Origin: Acidobacteriota bacterium
GTDB lineage: Bacteria > Acidobacteriota > Polarisedimenticolia > Gp22-AA2
DNA: 33,374 nucleotides
Reading direction: 5' to 3'
Assembly: GCA_003223165.1 (NCBI GenBank)
Contig: QHXZ01000003.1
Span: 6,303 to 39,676, forward strand
In this document: in pieces, positions 9,380-16,695 of the stretch
How the letters are laid out: the number at the start of each line of letters is the position of its first letter
Numbering within the stretch: position 1 is the first letter of the stretch
Made by a program: the position numbers and the translations under genes
The notes under the pieces: model-generated
Seen by the model: the letters and a program-made list of their open reading frames with translations, nothing else
What the model was told of the DNA's origin: nothing
Databases searched by the model: none

Positions 9380-10565
9380 CAGCATCACCATCCAGAAGGT
9401 GGTGGAGCTGACCTTTTCGGAGGGGGACTACCAGGTCCTCTGCGTCAGCAACGGCGCCCAGGCCTTGAAGAAGATCACGGAGGTGCGCCCCGATATCGCC
9501 CTCCTCGACGTCATCATGCCGGAGAAGAACGGCTACGAGGTCTGCGAGCAGATCAAACGCAACCCCGCGACCTCCGGGATCCCCGTTCTCTTATTGACCG
9601 GCACCTTCGAGCCGTTCGACAAGAAGCGCGCCGACGCCGCCGGCGCCAACGGCCATCTGACCAAGCCGTTCGAGTCCCAGGTCCTGGTCTCCAAGGTGGA
9701 AGAGCTGATCGCCGCCAGGCCGTCCGTGGTCTCTTCGGAGGAGGCCGGCGTGATGACCGTCATCTCGGGGGGCGACCTCTATAATGTCGGAGGGGGGCGC
9801 TCCGAGGAGGGCATGCGACCGGTGGCGCCTTCCTACGGGCCCGCCCAGGCCCAGGGCGGCGCTCCGGGGACCGAGGGCCCGGCCTTTCCGCCTCGCTCGC
9901 CGTCCCCTTCCGGGCCACCCGCAAGCGACACGGCGCCCCATCCCGCCCTCCAGTCCCCGGACCCCGCCTCCGGCGGCTCGTACGTCGGTTTCGCGGACCT
10001 CGGCGTCGGGATGGGGGAGGGAGGAGAGATCGTCCCCGATCGCTACGATGACCCGGTCGGCGGCGCCTCTCCCGCGACCCTCCGCCTGCGGCGCGACGCC
10101 ATCCCGCCCCGTCCGGCGACCGCCTCCACCTCCCCGGGACAGGTCGAGGAGATCGGCCCGGACAGCAGCTTCTCGGGAGAGCGGATGGAGGGGCTGACCG
10201 GAGGCTTCGAGATCCAGGACGCCGCCTCCCCGGGCTCGCCCGACGCCTCGGAGCCGCCCGGGCTGCGGGACCTCGGCGGCATCGAGGAGGAGACCGCCTG
10301 GGCGCCTCCTCCCGAGGCGCCGCCGGCCGAGACCTGGCAGACGCCGGAGGAGGAGCCGATGCGGGCAGCTCCCGCGGCCGCGCCGCTCCCCGGGAACGGA
10401 GCGCCGGGCCTGACACCCGAGGCGATCGATCTGATCGCGGAGAGGGTGGTGCAGAGGATGTCCGACCGCGTGGTGCGCGAGATCGCCTGGGAGGTCATCC
10501 CCGAGGTCGCCGAGGCGATCGTCCGCCGCCGTATCAAGGAGCTCGAGGAGAAAGGCTCCGGCTAG
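9348..10565 (+). CDS. Response regulator with REC domain, Pro-rich linker and conserved C-terminal helix
   Basis: This 405-residue protein has an N-terminal receiver domain (residues 1-125) with the acidic pair D10-D11, phosphoacceptor Asp54 (LLDVIMPE), the switch Thr in LLLTG and Lys in LTKPF. Residues ~140-345 are low-complexity Pro/Ser/Gly/Glu-rich linker. The last ~50 residues form a well-ordered amphipathic helical segment (LIAERVVQRMSDRVVREIAWEV to VRRRIKELEEK) with no recognisable DNA-binding motif. It is therefore unlikely to be a transcription factor and more probably acts through protein contacts, perhaps with the CheW-like proteins or the MglA-type GTPase further on. ATG 9348 overlaps the previous gene; a strong hairpin terminator follows. 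Confidence 0.85.
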   Translation: MPVKKILLADDSITIQKVVELTFSEGDYQVLCVSNGAQALKKITEVRPDIALLDVIMPEKNGYEVCEQIKRNPATSGIPVLLLTGTFEPFDKKRADAAGANGHLTKPFESQVLVSKVEELIAARPSVVSSEEAGVMTVISGGDLYNVGGGRSEEGMRPVAPSYGPAQAQGGAPGTEGPAFPPRSPSPSGPPASDTAPHPALQSPDPASGGSYVGFADLGVGMGEGGEIVPDRYDDPVGGASPATLRLRRDAIPPRPATASTSPGQVEEIGPDSSFSGERMEGLTGGFEIQDAASPGSPDASEPPGLRDLGGIEEETAWAPPPEAPPAETWQTPEEEPMRAAPAAAPLPGNGAPGLTPEAIDLIAERVVQRMSDRVVREIAWEVIPEVAEAIVRRRIKELEEKGSG

Positions 10566-10598
10566 GCCCAGAGCGCACGACGACGGCGGGGACGATCC

Positions 10599-10640
10599 CC
10601 GGGCAAAGTAGGTGCCGCGCCTACTTTTTTTGTTGCCCGG
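10599..10640 (+). terminator. Intrinsic terminator / possible valS leader hairpin
   Basis: AAAGTAGGTG (10605-10614) and CGCCTACTTT (10618-10627) form a 10-bp stem with one G-U pair and a CCG loop, followed directly by a T-run (to 10631): a classic rho-independent terminator after the response regulator gene. Flanking arms CCGGGC (10599-10604) and GCCCGG (10635-10640) can extend the hairpin across the T-run, leaving a 7-nt bulge. That extra layer could be a bidirectional or regulated terminator in the valS leader. Confidence 0.85.
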
Positions 10641-10662
10641 CAGGCGCATCCCGCCCCACCCC

Positions 10663-13356
10663 ATGAGCACGACTCGTCCGAGCGAACTCGAGAAGGCCTT
10701 CGACCCGTCGCGGTTCGAGGACCGGTGGTACGCCCACTGGATCGCCCTGGGCGTGTTCACGGCCCGGCCCGCCTCGTCACGCCCGCCCTTCTCCATGGTG
10801 ATCCCGCCGCCCAACGTGACCGGCCGCCTGCACATGGGTCACGCCCTGAACAACACGCTGCAGGACATCCTGGCGCGCTGGCGCCGGATGAAGGGGGACG
10901 ATGTCCTCTGGCTCCCGGGCACCGACCATGCCGGGATCGCGACCCAGATGGTCGTCGATCGCGAGCTGGCGCGCGAGGGGACGAGCCGCCAGACGCTCGG
11001 CCGCGAGGCGTTCGTCGCCCGGGTCTGGACGTGGAAGGAGGAGTACGGCGGCGCGATCATCGCGCAGCTCAAGAGGCTGGGCTGCTCGTGCGACTGGACG
11101 CGCGAGCGCTTCACCATGGAGCCGGCGCTGTCCCGCGCCGTCCGGGAGGTGTTCGTCCGCCTGTACGAGGACGGCCTGATCTACCGCGACAAGTTCATCG
11201 TCAACTGGTGTCCCCGCTGCCGCACGGCCATCTCCGACCTGGAGGTGATCCCGCACGAAACGCAGGGCCACCTTTACACCATCGCCTATCCCTACTCCGA
11301 GGGCGGCGGCGCGATCGAAGTGGCCACCACGCGCCCGGAAACGATGCTGGGCGACACGGGCGTGGCCGTCCATCCGGAGGACGAGCGCTACCGGGACAAG
11401 GTCGGGCGCACGGTCATTCTGCCCCTCGTGGGACGCAGGCTGCCGATCGTGGCCGACGCCTTCGTCGATCGGGCCTTCGGCACCGGGGCCGTGAAGATCA
11501 CGCCGGCCCACGACGCCAACGACTACGCCGCCGCGCAGCGCACGGGCCTTCCCGTCCTGGTGGTCATGGACGAGGAGGCGCGCATGAACGACAACGTGCC
11601 GGCGCCCTACCGCGGCCTGGATCGCTTCGAAGCCCGCCGCCGCGTGGTCGAGGACCTGAAGGCGGCCGGGGCCCTGCGGAGCGTCAAGGACCACGTCCAT
11701 AACGTCGGCCGCTGCCAGCGCTGCCAGACGGTGGTCGAGCCTTACCTCTCGACACAGTGGTTCGTGCGGGTGCGGCCCCTGGCCGATGCCGCCGTGCAGG
11801 CGGTGGCCGACGGCCGCGTGCGCTTCACACCGCCGCACTGGGTCAACAGCTACAACGAGTGGATGTCGAAGATCCACGACTGGTGCATCTCCCGCCAGCT
11901 GTGGTGGGGGCACCAGATCCCGGCGTGGTACTGCGACGCCTGCGGCCATGTCACGGTGGCGCGCGACACCCCGGCGCAGTGCGCGGCATGCGGGACGGCC
12001 GCTCCGTGGCAGGACCCGGACGTCCTCGACACCTGGTTCTCTTCGGCGCTCTGGCCGTTCTCCACGCTGGGCTGGCCCGAGAGCACTCCCGAGCTGCGGC
12101 GTTACTACCCCGGGACGGTGCTCCTGACCGCGTTCGACATCCTGTTCTTCTGGGTGGCCCGCATGGTCATGATGGGGCTGCGTTTCATGGGAGACGTGCC
12201 GTTCCGTCGCGTCTACATCACCGGTCTGGTGCGGGACGCCGAGGGCCAGAAGATGTCCAAGACCCGCGGCAACGTCGTCGACCCTCTCGAACTCATCGCG
12301 CGCCATGGCGCGGACGCCGTGCGCTTCACCATGGCCGCCATGACCACGCCCGGAGGCGCCGACCTGCCCCTCTCCGAGGAACGGATGGCGGGCTACCGTG
12401 CCTTCGCCAACAAGATCTGGAACGCGGCCCGCTTCGTGCTGATGAACCTGGGCGAGGCGGGGGCGGCCCCCCGACCGCCGGCGGTACCGGCGCGGGACGC
12501 CCTGACCCTTCCGGACCGCTGGATCCTGAGCCGGCTGGCGCGCCTGGCGGCCGACGCGGACGCGGCCCTCTCGGAATTCCGCTTCGACGAGATGGCCAAC
12601 GCGCTGTACCAGTTCCTGTGGCACGAGTACTGCGACTGGTATCTCGAGATGGCCAAGCCCCACCTGGCCGCGCAGGCGGCTCCCGCGGACGCCGCACGCA
12701 CGCGCTCCGTCCTGCTGCACGTGCTGGAGAGGGTCCTGCGCCTGCTGCACCCGGTCATGCCGTTCCTGACGGAGGAGCTGTGGCAGCGTCTGCCCCACGA
12801 GGGCGAGTCGATCGCGCTGGCGCCCTATCCGGCTCCCGAGGAGGCGCGGCGCGACGACGAGGCCGAGCGCCGGGTGGCCCTGCTGATGGAGGTCGTCGGC
12901 AAGATCCGCAACGTGCGCGCCGAGCTCAACATCGACCCGGGACGCCGTCTTCCTTTGCGCTACCACGCGAGCGACGACGAGGCGGCCCGCACCCTCGCAG
13001 GGGCGCGCGCGGTCCTCATCACGCTCGCCCGGCTGGAGGACGCCCAGGAGGCGTCCGGCCTCGACGGCCTCGGCCCCGCCGCCCGGGCCGTGGCCGCGGG
13101 GGTCGACCTGGCGGTGCCGCTGGCCGGGGTGCTGGACGTCGGCAGCGAGCGGCGCCGCCTCGAGCGCGAGATCGAAAAGCTGTCGCGGGAGAGGGAGGGG
13201 CATGCCCGCAAGCTGGGGAACGCGGACTTCATCGGCAAGGCCCGCCCCGAGGTTGTGGAGAAGGTGCGCGCCATCCATCGCGAGCTGGACGAGAAGGCGA
13301 ACCGCCTGCGCCGCACCCTGGTATCGCTCGAAGGGACCGGCGACGCCTCGCCTTGA
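10663..13356 (+). CDS. valS: Valyl-tRNA synthetase
   Basis: Class I aminoacyl-tRNA synthetase that charges tRNA-Val. Starting at ATG 10663 it has 897 residues, close to the family norm. The HIGH signature appears as [12 protein letters not shown] (about residues 51-62) and KMSKS as KMSKT (about 529-533). The ValRS-specific editing domain region ([19 protein letters not shown]) and the C-terminal coiled coil ([22 protein letters not shown]) that grips the tRNA are present. A four-Cys segment CDACGH...CAACG may bind zinc. The ORF track start (GTG 10612) lies inside the terminator hairpin and is rejected. There is no strong Shine-Dalgarno sequence before 10663. The gene ends in a TGA that is also part of the nadC -35 box. 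Confidence 0.97.
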   Translation: MSTTRPSELEKAFDPSRFEDRWYAHWIALGVFTARPASSRPPFSMVIPPPNVTGRLHMGHALNNTLQDILARWRRMKGDDVLWLPGTDHAGIATQMVVDRELAREGTSRQTLGREAFVARVWTWKEEYGGAIIAQLKRLGCSCDWTRERFTMEPALSRAVREVFVRLYEDGLIYRDKFIVNWCPRCRTAISDLEVIPHETQGHLYTIAYPYSEGGGAIEVATTRPETMLGDTGVAVHPEDERYRDKVGRTVILPLVGRRLPIVADAFVDRAFGTGAVKITPAHDANDYAAAQRTGLPVLVVMDEEARMNDNVPAPYRGLDRFEARRRVVEDLKAAGALRSVKDHVHNVGRCQRCQTVVEPYLSTQWFVRVRPLADAAVQAVADGRVRFTPPHWVNSYNEWMSKIHDWCISRQLWWGHQIPAWYCDACGHVTVARDTPAQCAACGTAAPWQDPDVLDTWFSSALWPFSTLGWPESTPELRRYYPGTVLLTAFDILFFWVARMVMMGLRFMGDVPFRRVYITGLVRDAEGQKMSKTRGNVVDPLELIARHGADAVRFTMAAMTTPGGADLPLSEERMAGYRAFANKIWNAARFVLMNLGEAGAAPRPPAVPARDALTLPDRWILSRLARLAADADAALSEFRFDEMANALYQFLWHEYCDWYLEMAKPHLAAQAAPADAARTRSVLLHVLERVLRLLHPVMPFLTEELWQRLPHEGESIALAPYPAPEEARRDDEAERRVALLMEVVGKIRNVRAELNIDPGRRLPLRYHASDDEAARTLAGARAVLITLARLEDAQEASGLDGLGPAARAVAAGVDLAVPLAGVLDVGSERRRLEREIEKLSREREGHARKLGNADFIGKARPEVVEKVRAIHRELDEKANRLRRTLVSLEGTGDASP

Positions 13357-13381
13357 CCACCCTCGCACCCTGTGGGAGAAT
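13353..13381 (+). promoter_or_regulatory. Promoter for nadC operon, -35 overlapping valS stop
   Basis: TTGACC (13353-13358) contains the valS TGA stop. After a 17-nt spacer comes GAGAAT (13376-13381), preceded by TG at 13373-13374, an extended -10 arrangement. Predicted transcription would begin only about 4 nt before the nadC ATG. Confidence 0.5.
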
Positions 13382-13391
13382 CCGCCCACCC

Positions 13392-14252
13392 ATGATCGAT
13401 CCGGAGATCCTGCGCCGCGCCGTCCGGGCGGCACTCGAGGAGGACCTCGGGCCGGGCGACATCACCTCTCAGGCCGTGGTCGGCGAAGCCGCGCGCGGGC
13501 GCGGCCGGATCGTGGCCCGCGAATCCCTGGTGGTGGCCGGGCTGCCCGCGGCCCGGGAGGCCTTCCGCCAGGTCGATCCCGGCCTGGCCTTCGACGAGGC
13601 GGCCGCGGAGGGAGAACGCCGCGGAGCCGGCGAGCCGATCGCCTTCGTCAGCGGAGCGGCCCGGTCGATCCTGGCGGCGGAGCGGACCGCCCTCAACTTC
13701 CTGCAGCGGATGTCCGGCATCGCCACGGCCGTCCGGCGCCTGGTCGATCGGGTCGGAGAATCGGGCCTGCAGGTCGCCGACACGCGCAAGACCGCCCCCG
13801 GACTGCGGGCCTTCGACAAGTACGCCGTCCGCGTCGGCGGGGGCACGAATCATCGCTCCGGGCTCCACGACGCAGTCCTGATCAAGGACAACCACTGGCG
13901 GCTGGCCGGAGGCGTGGCGGCGGCCGTGAGCCGGGCGCGCCAGGCCATGGCGGACCGTGGCCCCGGCGCCGGGCGCCGCGCGCGCATCGAGGTGGAGGTG
14001 GGGACGATCGCCGATCTCGAGGAGGCCCTGGAGGCCGGGGCGGATGCGATCCTGCTGGACAACATGGACGCCACCACGCTGGAACGCGCGGTGACCAGGG
14101 CGCGTGGCCGGGCCTTCCTGGAGGTTTCGGGGGGCGTCGGCGAGGACGATCTCCAGCGCCTCGCCGCCCTGGGGATCGACAGGGTTTCGATCGGATCGCT
14201 GACCCACTCCGTCCGCGCGGCGGATATCGCCCTCGAACTGGAGGCCGCATGA
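13392..14252 (+). CDS. nadC: Nicotinate-nucleotide pyrophosphorylase (carboxylating)
   Basis: Quinolinate phosphoribosyltransferase, converting quinolinate and PRPP to nicotinate mononucleotide in de novo NAD synthesis. From ATG 13392 the product has 286 residues, normal for the family. Visible features are ALEEDLGPGDITS at the N-terminus, ERTALNFLQRMSGIAT, the substrate-binding DTRKTAPGLRAFDKYAVRVGGG, HDAVLIKDNHW, and the barrel-closing IEVEVGTIADLEEALEAGAD with LLDNM and EVSGGV. The ORF track frame (11757-14252) starts far upstream over valS and is not the gene. It overlaps birA by ATGA and opens a cofactor-biosynthesis operon with birA and coaX. nadA and nadB are not in the window. Confidence 0.96.
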   Translation: MIDPEILRRAVRAALEEDLGPGDITSQAVVGEAARGRGRIVARESLVVAGLPAAREAFRQVDPGLAFDEAAAEGERRGAGEPIAFVSGAARSILAAERTALNFLQRMSGIATAVRRLVDRVGESGLQVADTRKTAPGLRAFDKYAVRVGGGTNHRSGLHDAVLIKDNHWRLAGGVAAAVSRARQAMADRGPGAGRRARIEVEVGTIADLEEALEAGADAILLDNMDATTLERAVTRARGRAFLEVSGGVGEDDLQRLAALGIDRVSIGSLTHSVRAADIALELEAA

Positions 14253-15124
14253 AGCGCCCCGCGCCCCCGCCGCGCGATCCGCCGGCCGCCGGCGTCCTCT
14301 TCGGACCTCCGCAACCCTCCGGAGACGAGGCGTTGACTCCGGCGGCCCTGCAACGCCGCCTGCGCACGGCCGTCTTCGGCCATCGCGTCTTCTACTACCC
14401 GAGCATCGGCTCCACCAACGACCGGGCCCTGGAGCTGGCCGCTGCCGGCGAGCCGGAGGGGAGCCTGGTCCTGGCCGAGGAACAGACCCTGGGGCGCGGC
14501 CGGCGGGATCGCTCCTGGAGCTCGCCACCCTGCTCCGGAATCTATGCCACCCTCATCCTGCGCCCCTCCGTGCCGGCGCCGCGCGCGCCGCTCTTCACCT
14601 TCATGGCGGCGGTCGCGGTGACCGAGGCCCTCGAGGAGGCGGCCGCCGTGCCGGCGCGCATCAAGTGGCCCAACGACGTCATGGTCGGCACGCGCAAGAT
14701 CGCCGGCATTCTCGGCGAGGTGCGCGGCTCCGATCCCGAGATCCGGGAGCTCGTCGTGGGCTTCGGGATCAACGTCAACCATGGGCCCGAGGACTTCCCG
14801 GCCGACCTGCGCGGGCGGGCCACCTCGGTGAGGGTCGAGACCGGAGTGCCGGCGGAGCGGGCGTCGATCCTGGCCCGGCTCCTGGAAGGTCTCGAACGCC
14901 GCTACGGCCGCCTGCTGCGCGGCGAAGCCTCCGACCTGCTGCGGGAGTGGGAAGGACTTTCGGCCCTGCCGCCGGGAGAGCGGGTGGTGGTGCAGGGACC
15001 CGGGGGACGCGTGGAGGGGAGCGTCGTCGGCGTGGACGACGAGGGGGCGCTCCTGCTGCGCGATGGGGACGGCCGCGCGGTGCGGGTCCCGTTCGGGGAG
15101 ATCGTCCGGTGCTTCTGGCCCTGA
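14249..15124 (+). CDS. birA: Biotin--protein ligase, group I (no HTH domain)
   Basis: A 291-residue ligase that makes biotinyl-AMP and transfers biotin to carboxyl carrier proteins. The catalytic core shows SIGSTNDRAL, the adenylate-binding GRGRRDRSW, KWPNDVMVGTRKIAGIL and VVGFGINVNH, then a C-terminal SH3-like domain (GERVVVQGPGGRVEGSVVGVD). In place of the winged-helix domain of E. coli BirA there are only ~30 residues of Pro-rich sequence, so it should not act as a biotin repressor. The true start is ATG 14249, overlapping nadC as ATGA; the longer track ORF from 13202 is a shadow. It is followed 13 nt later by coaX, a common pairing. Confidence 0.95.
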   Translation: MKRPAPPPRDPPAAGVLFGPPQPSGDEALTPAALQRRLRTAVFGHRVFYYPSIGSTNDRALELAAAGEPEGSLVLAEEQTLGRGRRDRSWSSPPCSGIYATLILRPSVPAPRAPLFTFMAAVAVTEALEEAAAVPARIKWPNDVMVGTRKIAGILGEVRGSDPEIRELVVGFGINVNHGPEDFPADLRGRATSVRVETGVPAERASILARLLEGLERRYGRLLRGEASDLLREWEGLSALPPGERVVVQGPGGRVEGSVVGVDDEGALLLRDGDGRAVRVPFGEIVRCFWP

Positions 15125-15137
15125 GGGAGCGTCCGCC

Positions 15138-15905
15138 ATGCTCCTGGTGATGGACGTCGGCAACAGCAACACCGTCCTGGGAGTCTACGACGGCACGCGC
15201 CTCCTGGCCCACTGGCGCCTGACCACGGTGCGCGACCGGACCGTGGACGAGTACGGGGTCCTGGCGCGCAACCTCTTCTCGATCGCCGCCATCGAGGCCC
15301 GCTCGATCGACGGCCTGATCATCGCCTCGGTCGTGCCACCGCTCAACGGCGTTCTCGAGGAGATGGCCCGCGTCTACCTCAAGCTGAAGCCGCTGTTCGT
15401 CGAGCCGGGCATCAAGACGGGAATGCCGATCCTCTACGAGAACCCTCAGGAGGTCGGCGCCGATCGCATCGTCAACGGGGTCGCCGCCTTCGAGCGCTTC
15501 AAGAGCGCGGTGATCGTGGTGGACTTCGGCACCGCCACCACCTTCGACGCCATCTCATCCAGGGGCGAGTACCTGGGAGGGGCGATCGCCCCCGGGCTCG
15601 CCATCTCGGCGGAGGCCCTCTTCCAGCGCGCCGCGCGCCTCCCGCGCGTCGACATCCGCCGGCCGCCGCACGTCATCGGGCGCAACACCACGCACAGCGT
15701 GCAGTCCGGGCTGTTCCATGGATATGTGTCCCTGGTGAGCGGCATCCTTTCGCGCATGCGGGAGGAAGTGGGGGAGCCCGCCCGTACCATCGGCACCGGC
15801 GGCCTGCTCGTGCCTCTCGAGGCCGAGCTGCGCGCCCTGCTCGATACCCTGGACCCCGACCTCACCTTGGAAGGGCTGCGGATCATCTACGACCGGAACC
15901 GATGA
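15138..15905 (+). CDS. coaX: Type III pantothenate kinase
   Basis: First step of coenzyme A synthesis, phosphorylating pantothenate. The 255-residue product has the ASKHA-fold motifs of CoaX: DVGNSNTVLGVYDG (phosphate 1), the substrate region ENPQEVGADRIVN, VDFGTATTFDAI (phosphate 2) and GTGGL near the C-terminus. Type III enzymes are not feedback-inhibited by CoA, as known for the family. ATG 15138 has GGGAG upstream and gives the correct short N-terminus MLLVMDVGNSN; the track's 15063 start lies inside birA. The 3' end overlaps the following unknown gene by ATGA, so four genes are likely cotranscribed. Confidence 0.96.
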   Translation: MLLVMDVGNSNTVLGVYDGTRLLAHWRLTTVRDRTVDEYGVLARNLFSIAAIEARSIDGLIIASVVPPLNGVLEEMARVYLKLKPLFVEPGIKTGMPILYENPQEVGADRIVNGVAAFERFKSAVIVVDFGTATTFDAISSRGEYLGGAIAPGLAISAEALFQRAARLPRVDIRRPPHVIGRNTTHSVQSGLFHGYVSLVSGILSRMREEVGEPARTIGTGGLLVPLEAELRALLDTLDPDLTLEGLRIIYDRNR

Positions 15906-16612
15906 TCGGGCCGCCCGACCCCGACGCCTACTACCGTGCCATCGAGGAGGAGTTCGTGCGGCGTCGCAAGGCGCCGATGATCCTGTCGCCGCGGGACTGG
16001 GCCCTGATGGGCGCCTGGCGGGAGGCGGGCATCCCGCTGCGCATCGTGCTGCAGGGGATCGACAACGTGTTCGAGGCATTCGAGAGTCGTCCCCACGCGC
16101 CCGCGCGCCGCATCAACTCTCTCTCCTACTGCCGCCAGGAGGTCCTGAGCCTGCATCACCTGCACCAGCGCCTGCAGGCCGTCGAGGCCGGCCGTCCCGC
16201 CGGCTCCGGGCGCGAGGCCGCGGCCGGGGTGGCGCGCCACCTCGGCCAGCTGGCGCGGCGGGTGCGCCAGGCGATGGGCGCCGCCTCGGAGGCCCGACTC
16301 GATCCCCTGGTCGCCGCGCTCGCCGGCGCTGCGGCCGATCTCAAGCGCCTGCGTAGCGAAATCAAGGCCGGGTCGCTCCAGCCCTCGCGGCTCGAGGAGG
16401 AGCTGCACCATCTCGAGGAGGGGGTCCTCGACGCGGCGCGCCGCGCGTTGCCCGAGGGCGAGGTCGTCGCCCTGGAGGCGGACGCCGCGCGGGAGCTGGA
16501 GGGGGAGCGTACGCGCATGACGCCCGATGGCTTCGCCGCCACCCGCCGCGCGCTCGTGGCGCGCGCCTTGCGCCGGCGCTGCCGGCTGCCGCGCCTCACG
16601 CTCTTCGACTGA
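15902..16612 (+). CDS. Conserved-looking hypothetical protein in cofactor operon
   Basis: A 236-residue protein I cannot assign. The N-terminal ~75 residues look conserved: YYRAIEEEFVRRRKAP, then LSPRDWALMGAWREAGIPLRIVLQGID and RINSLSYCRQEV. The rest is helical, Ala/Arg/Glu-rich, with a possible coiled coil around LKRLRSEIKAG and LEEELHHLEEGVLDAARR. There is no signal peptide, membrane segment or catalytic motif. It begins by ATGA overlap with coaX, so it is translated with the nadC-birA-coaX operon, and it is the last gene before the comEC promoter. The LSPRDW...GIPL..VL.GID pattern resembles uncharacterised proteins of Acidobacteriota and Myxococcota (recollection, unverified). Function unknown. 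Confidence 0.75.
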   Translation: MIGPPDPDAYYRAIEEEFVRRRKAPMILSPRDWALMGAWREAGIPLRIVLQGIDNVFEAFESRPHAPARRINSLSYCRQEVLSLHHLHQRLQAVEAGRPAGSGREAAAGVARHLGQLARRVRQAMGAASEARLDPLVAALAGAAADLKRLRSEIKAGSLQPSRLEEELHHLEEGVLDAARRALPEGEVVALEADAARELEGERTRMTPDGFAATRRALVARALRRRCRLPRLTLFD

Positions 16613-16628
16613 CCGCCCCGCGAGGATC

Positions 16629-16657
16629 TTGACCGGGCGAGTCGCGGGGACTAGCAT
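16629..16657 (+). promoter_or_regulatory. Sigma-70-type promoter for comEC
   Basis: TTGACC (16629-16634), a 17-nt spacer and TAGCAT (16652-16657) lie in the 83-nt gap before comEC. The predicted start point would be about 30 nt upstream of GTG 16696. Confidence 0.6.
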
Positions 16658-16695
16658 CGTACGCCTGCCTGGAGAGCCGGCAAGCCGGGGCGCTC

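Noticed and set aside
10777-13434. 885-residue minus-strand ORF opposite valS
   Set aside because: It mirrors valS almost exactly and has shadow-like composition; valS has all catalytic motifs.
11757-14252. 831-residue + ORF ending in nadC
   Set aside because: The first ~540 residues are an out-of-frame reading of valS; nadC starts at ATG 13392.
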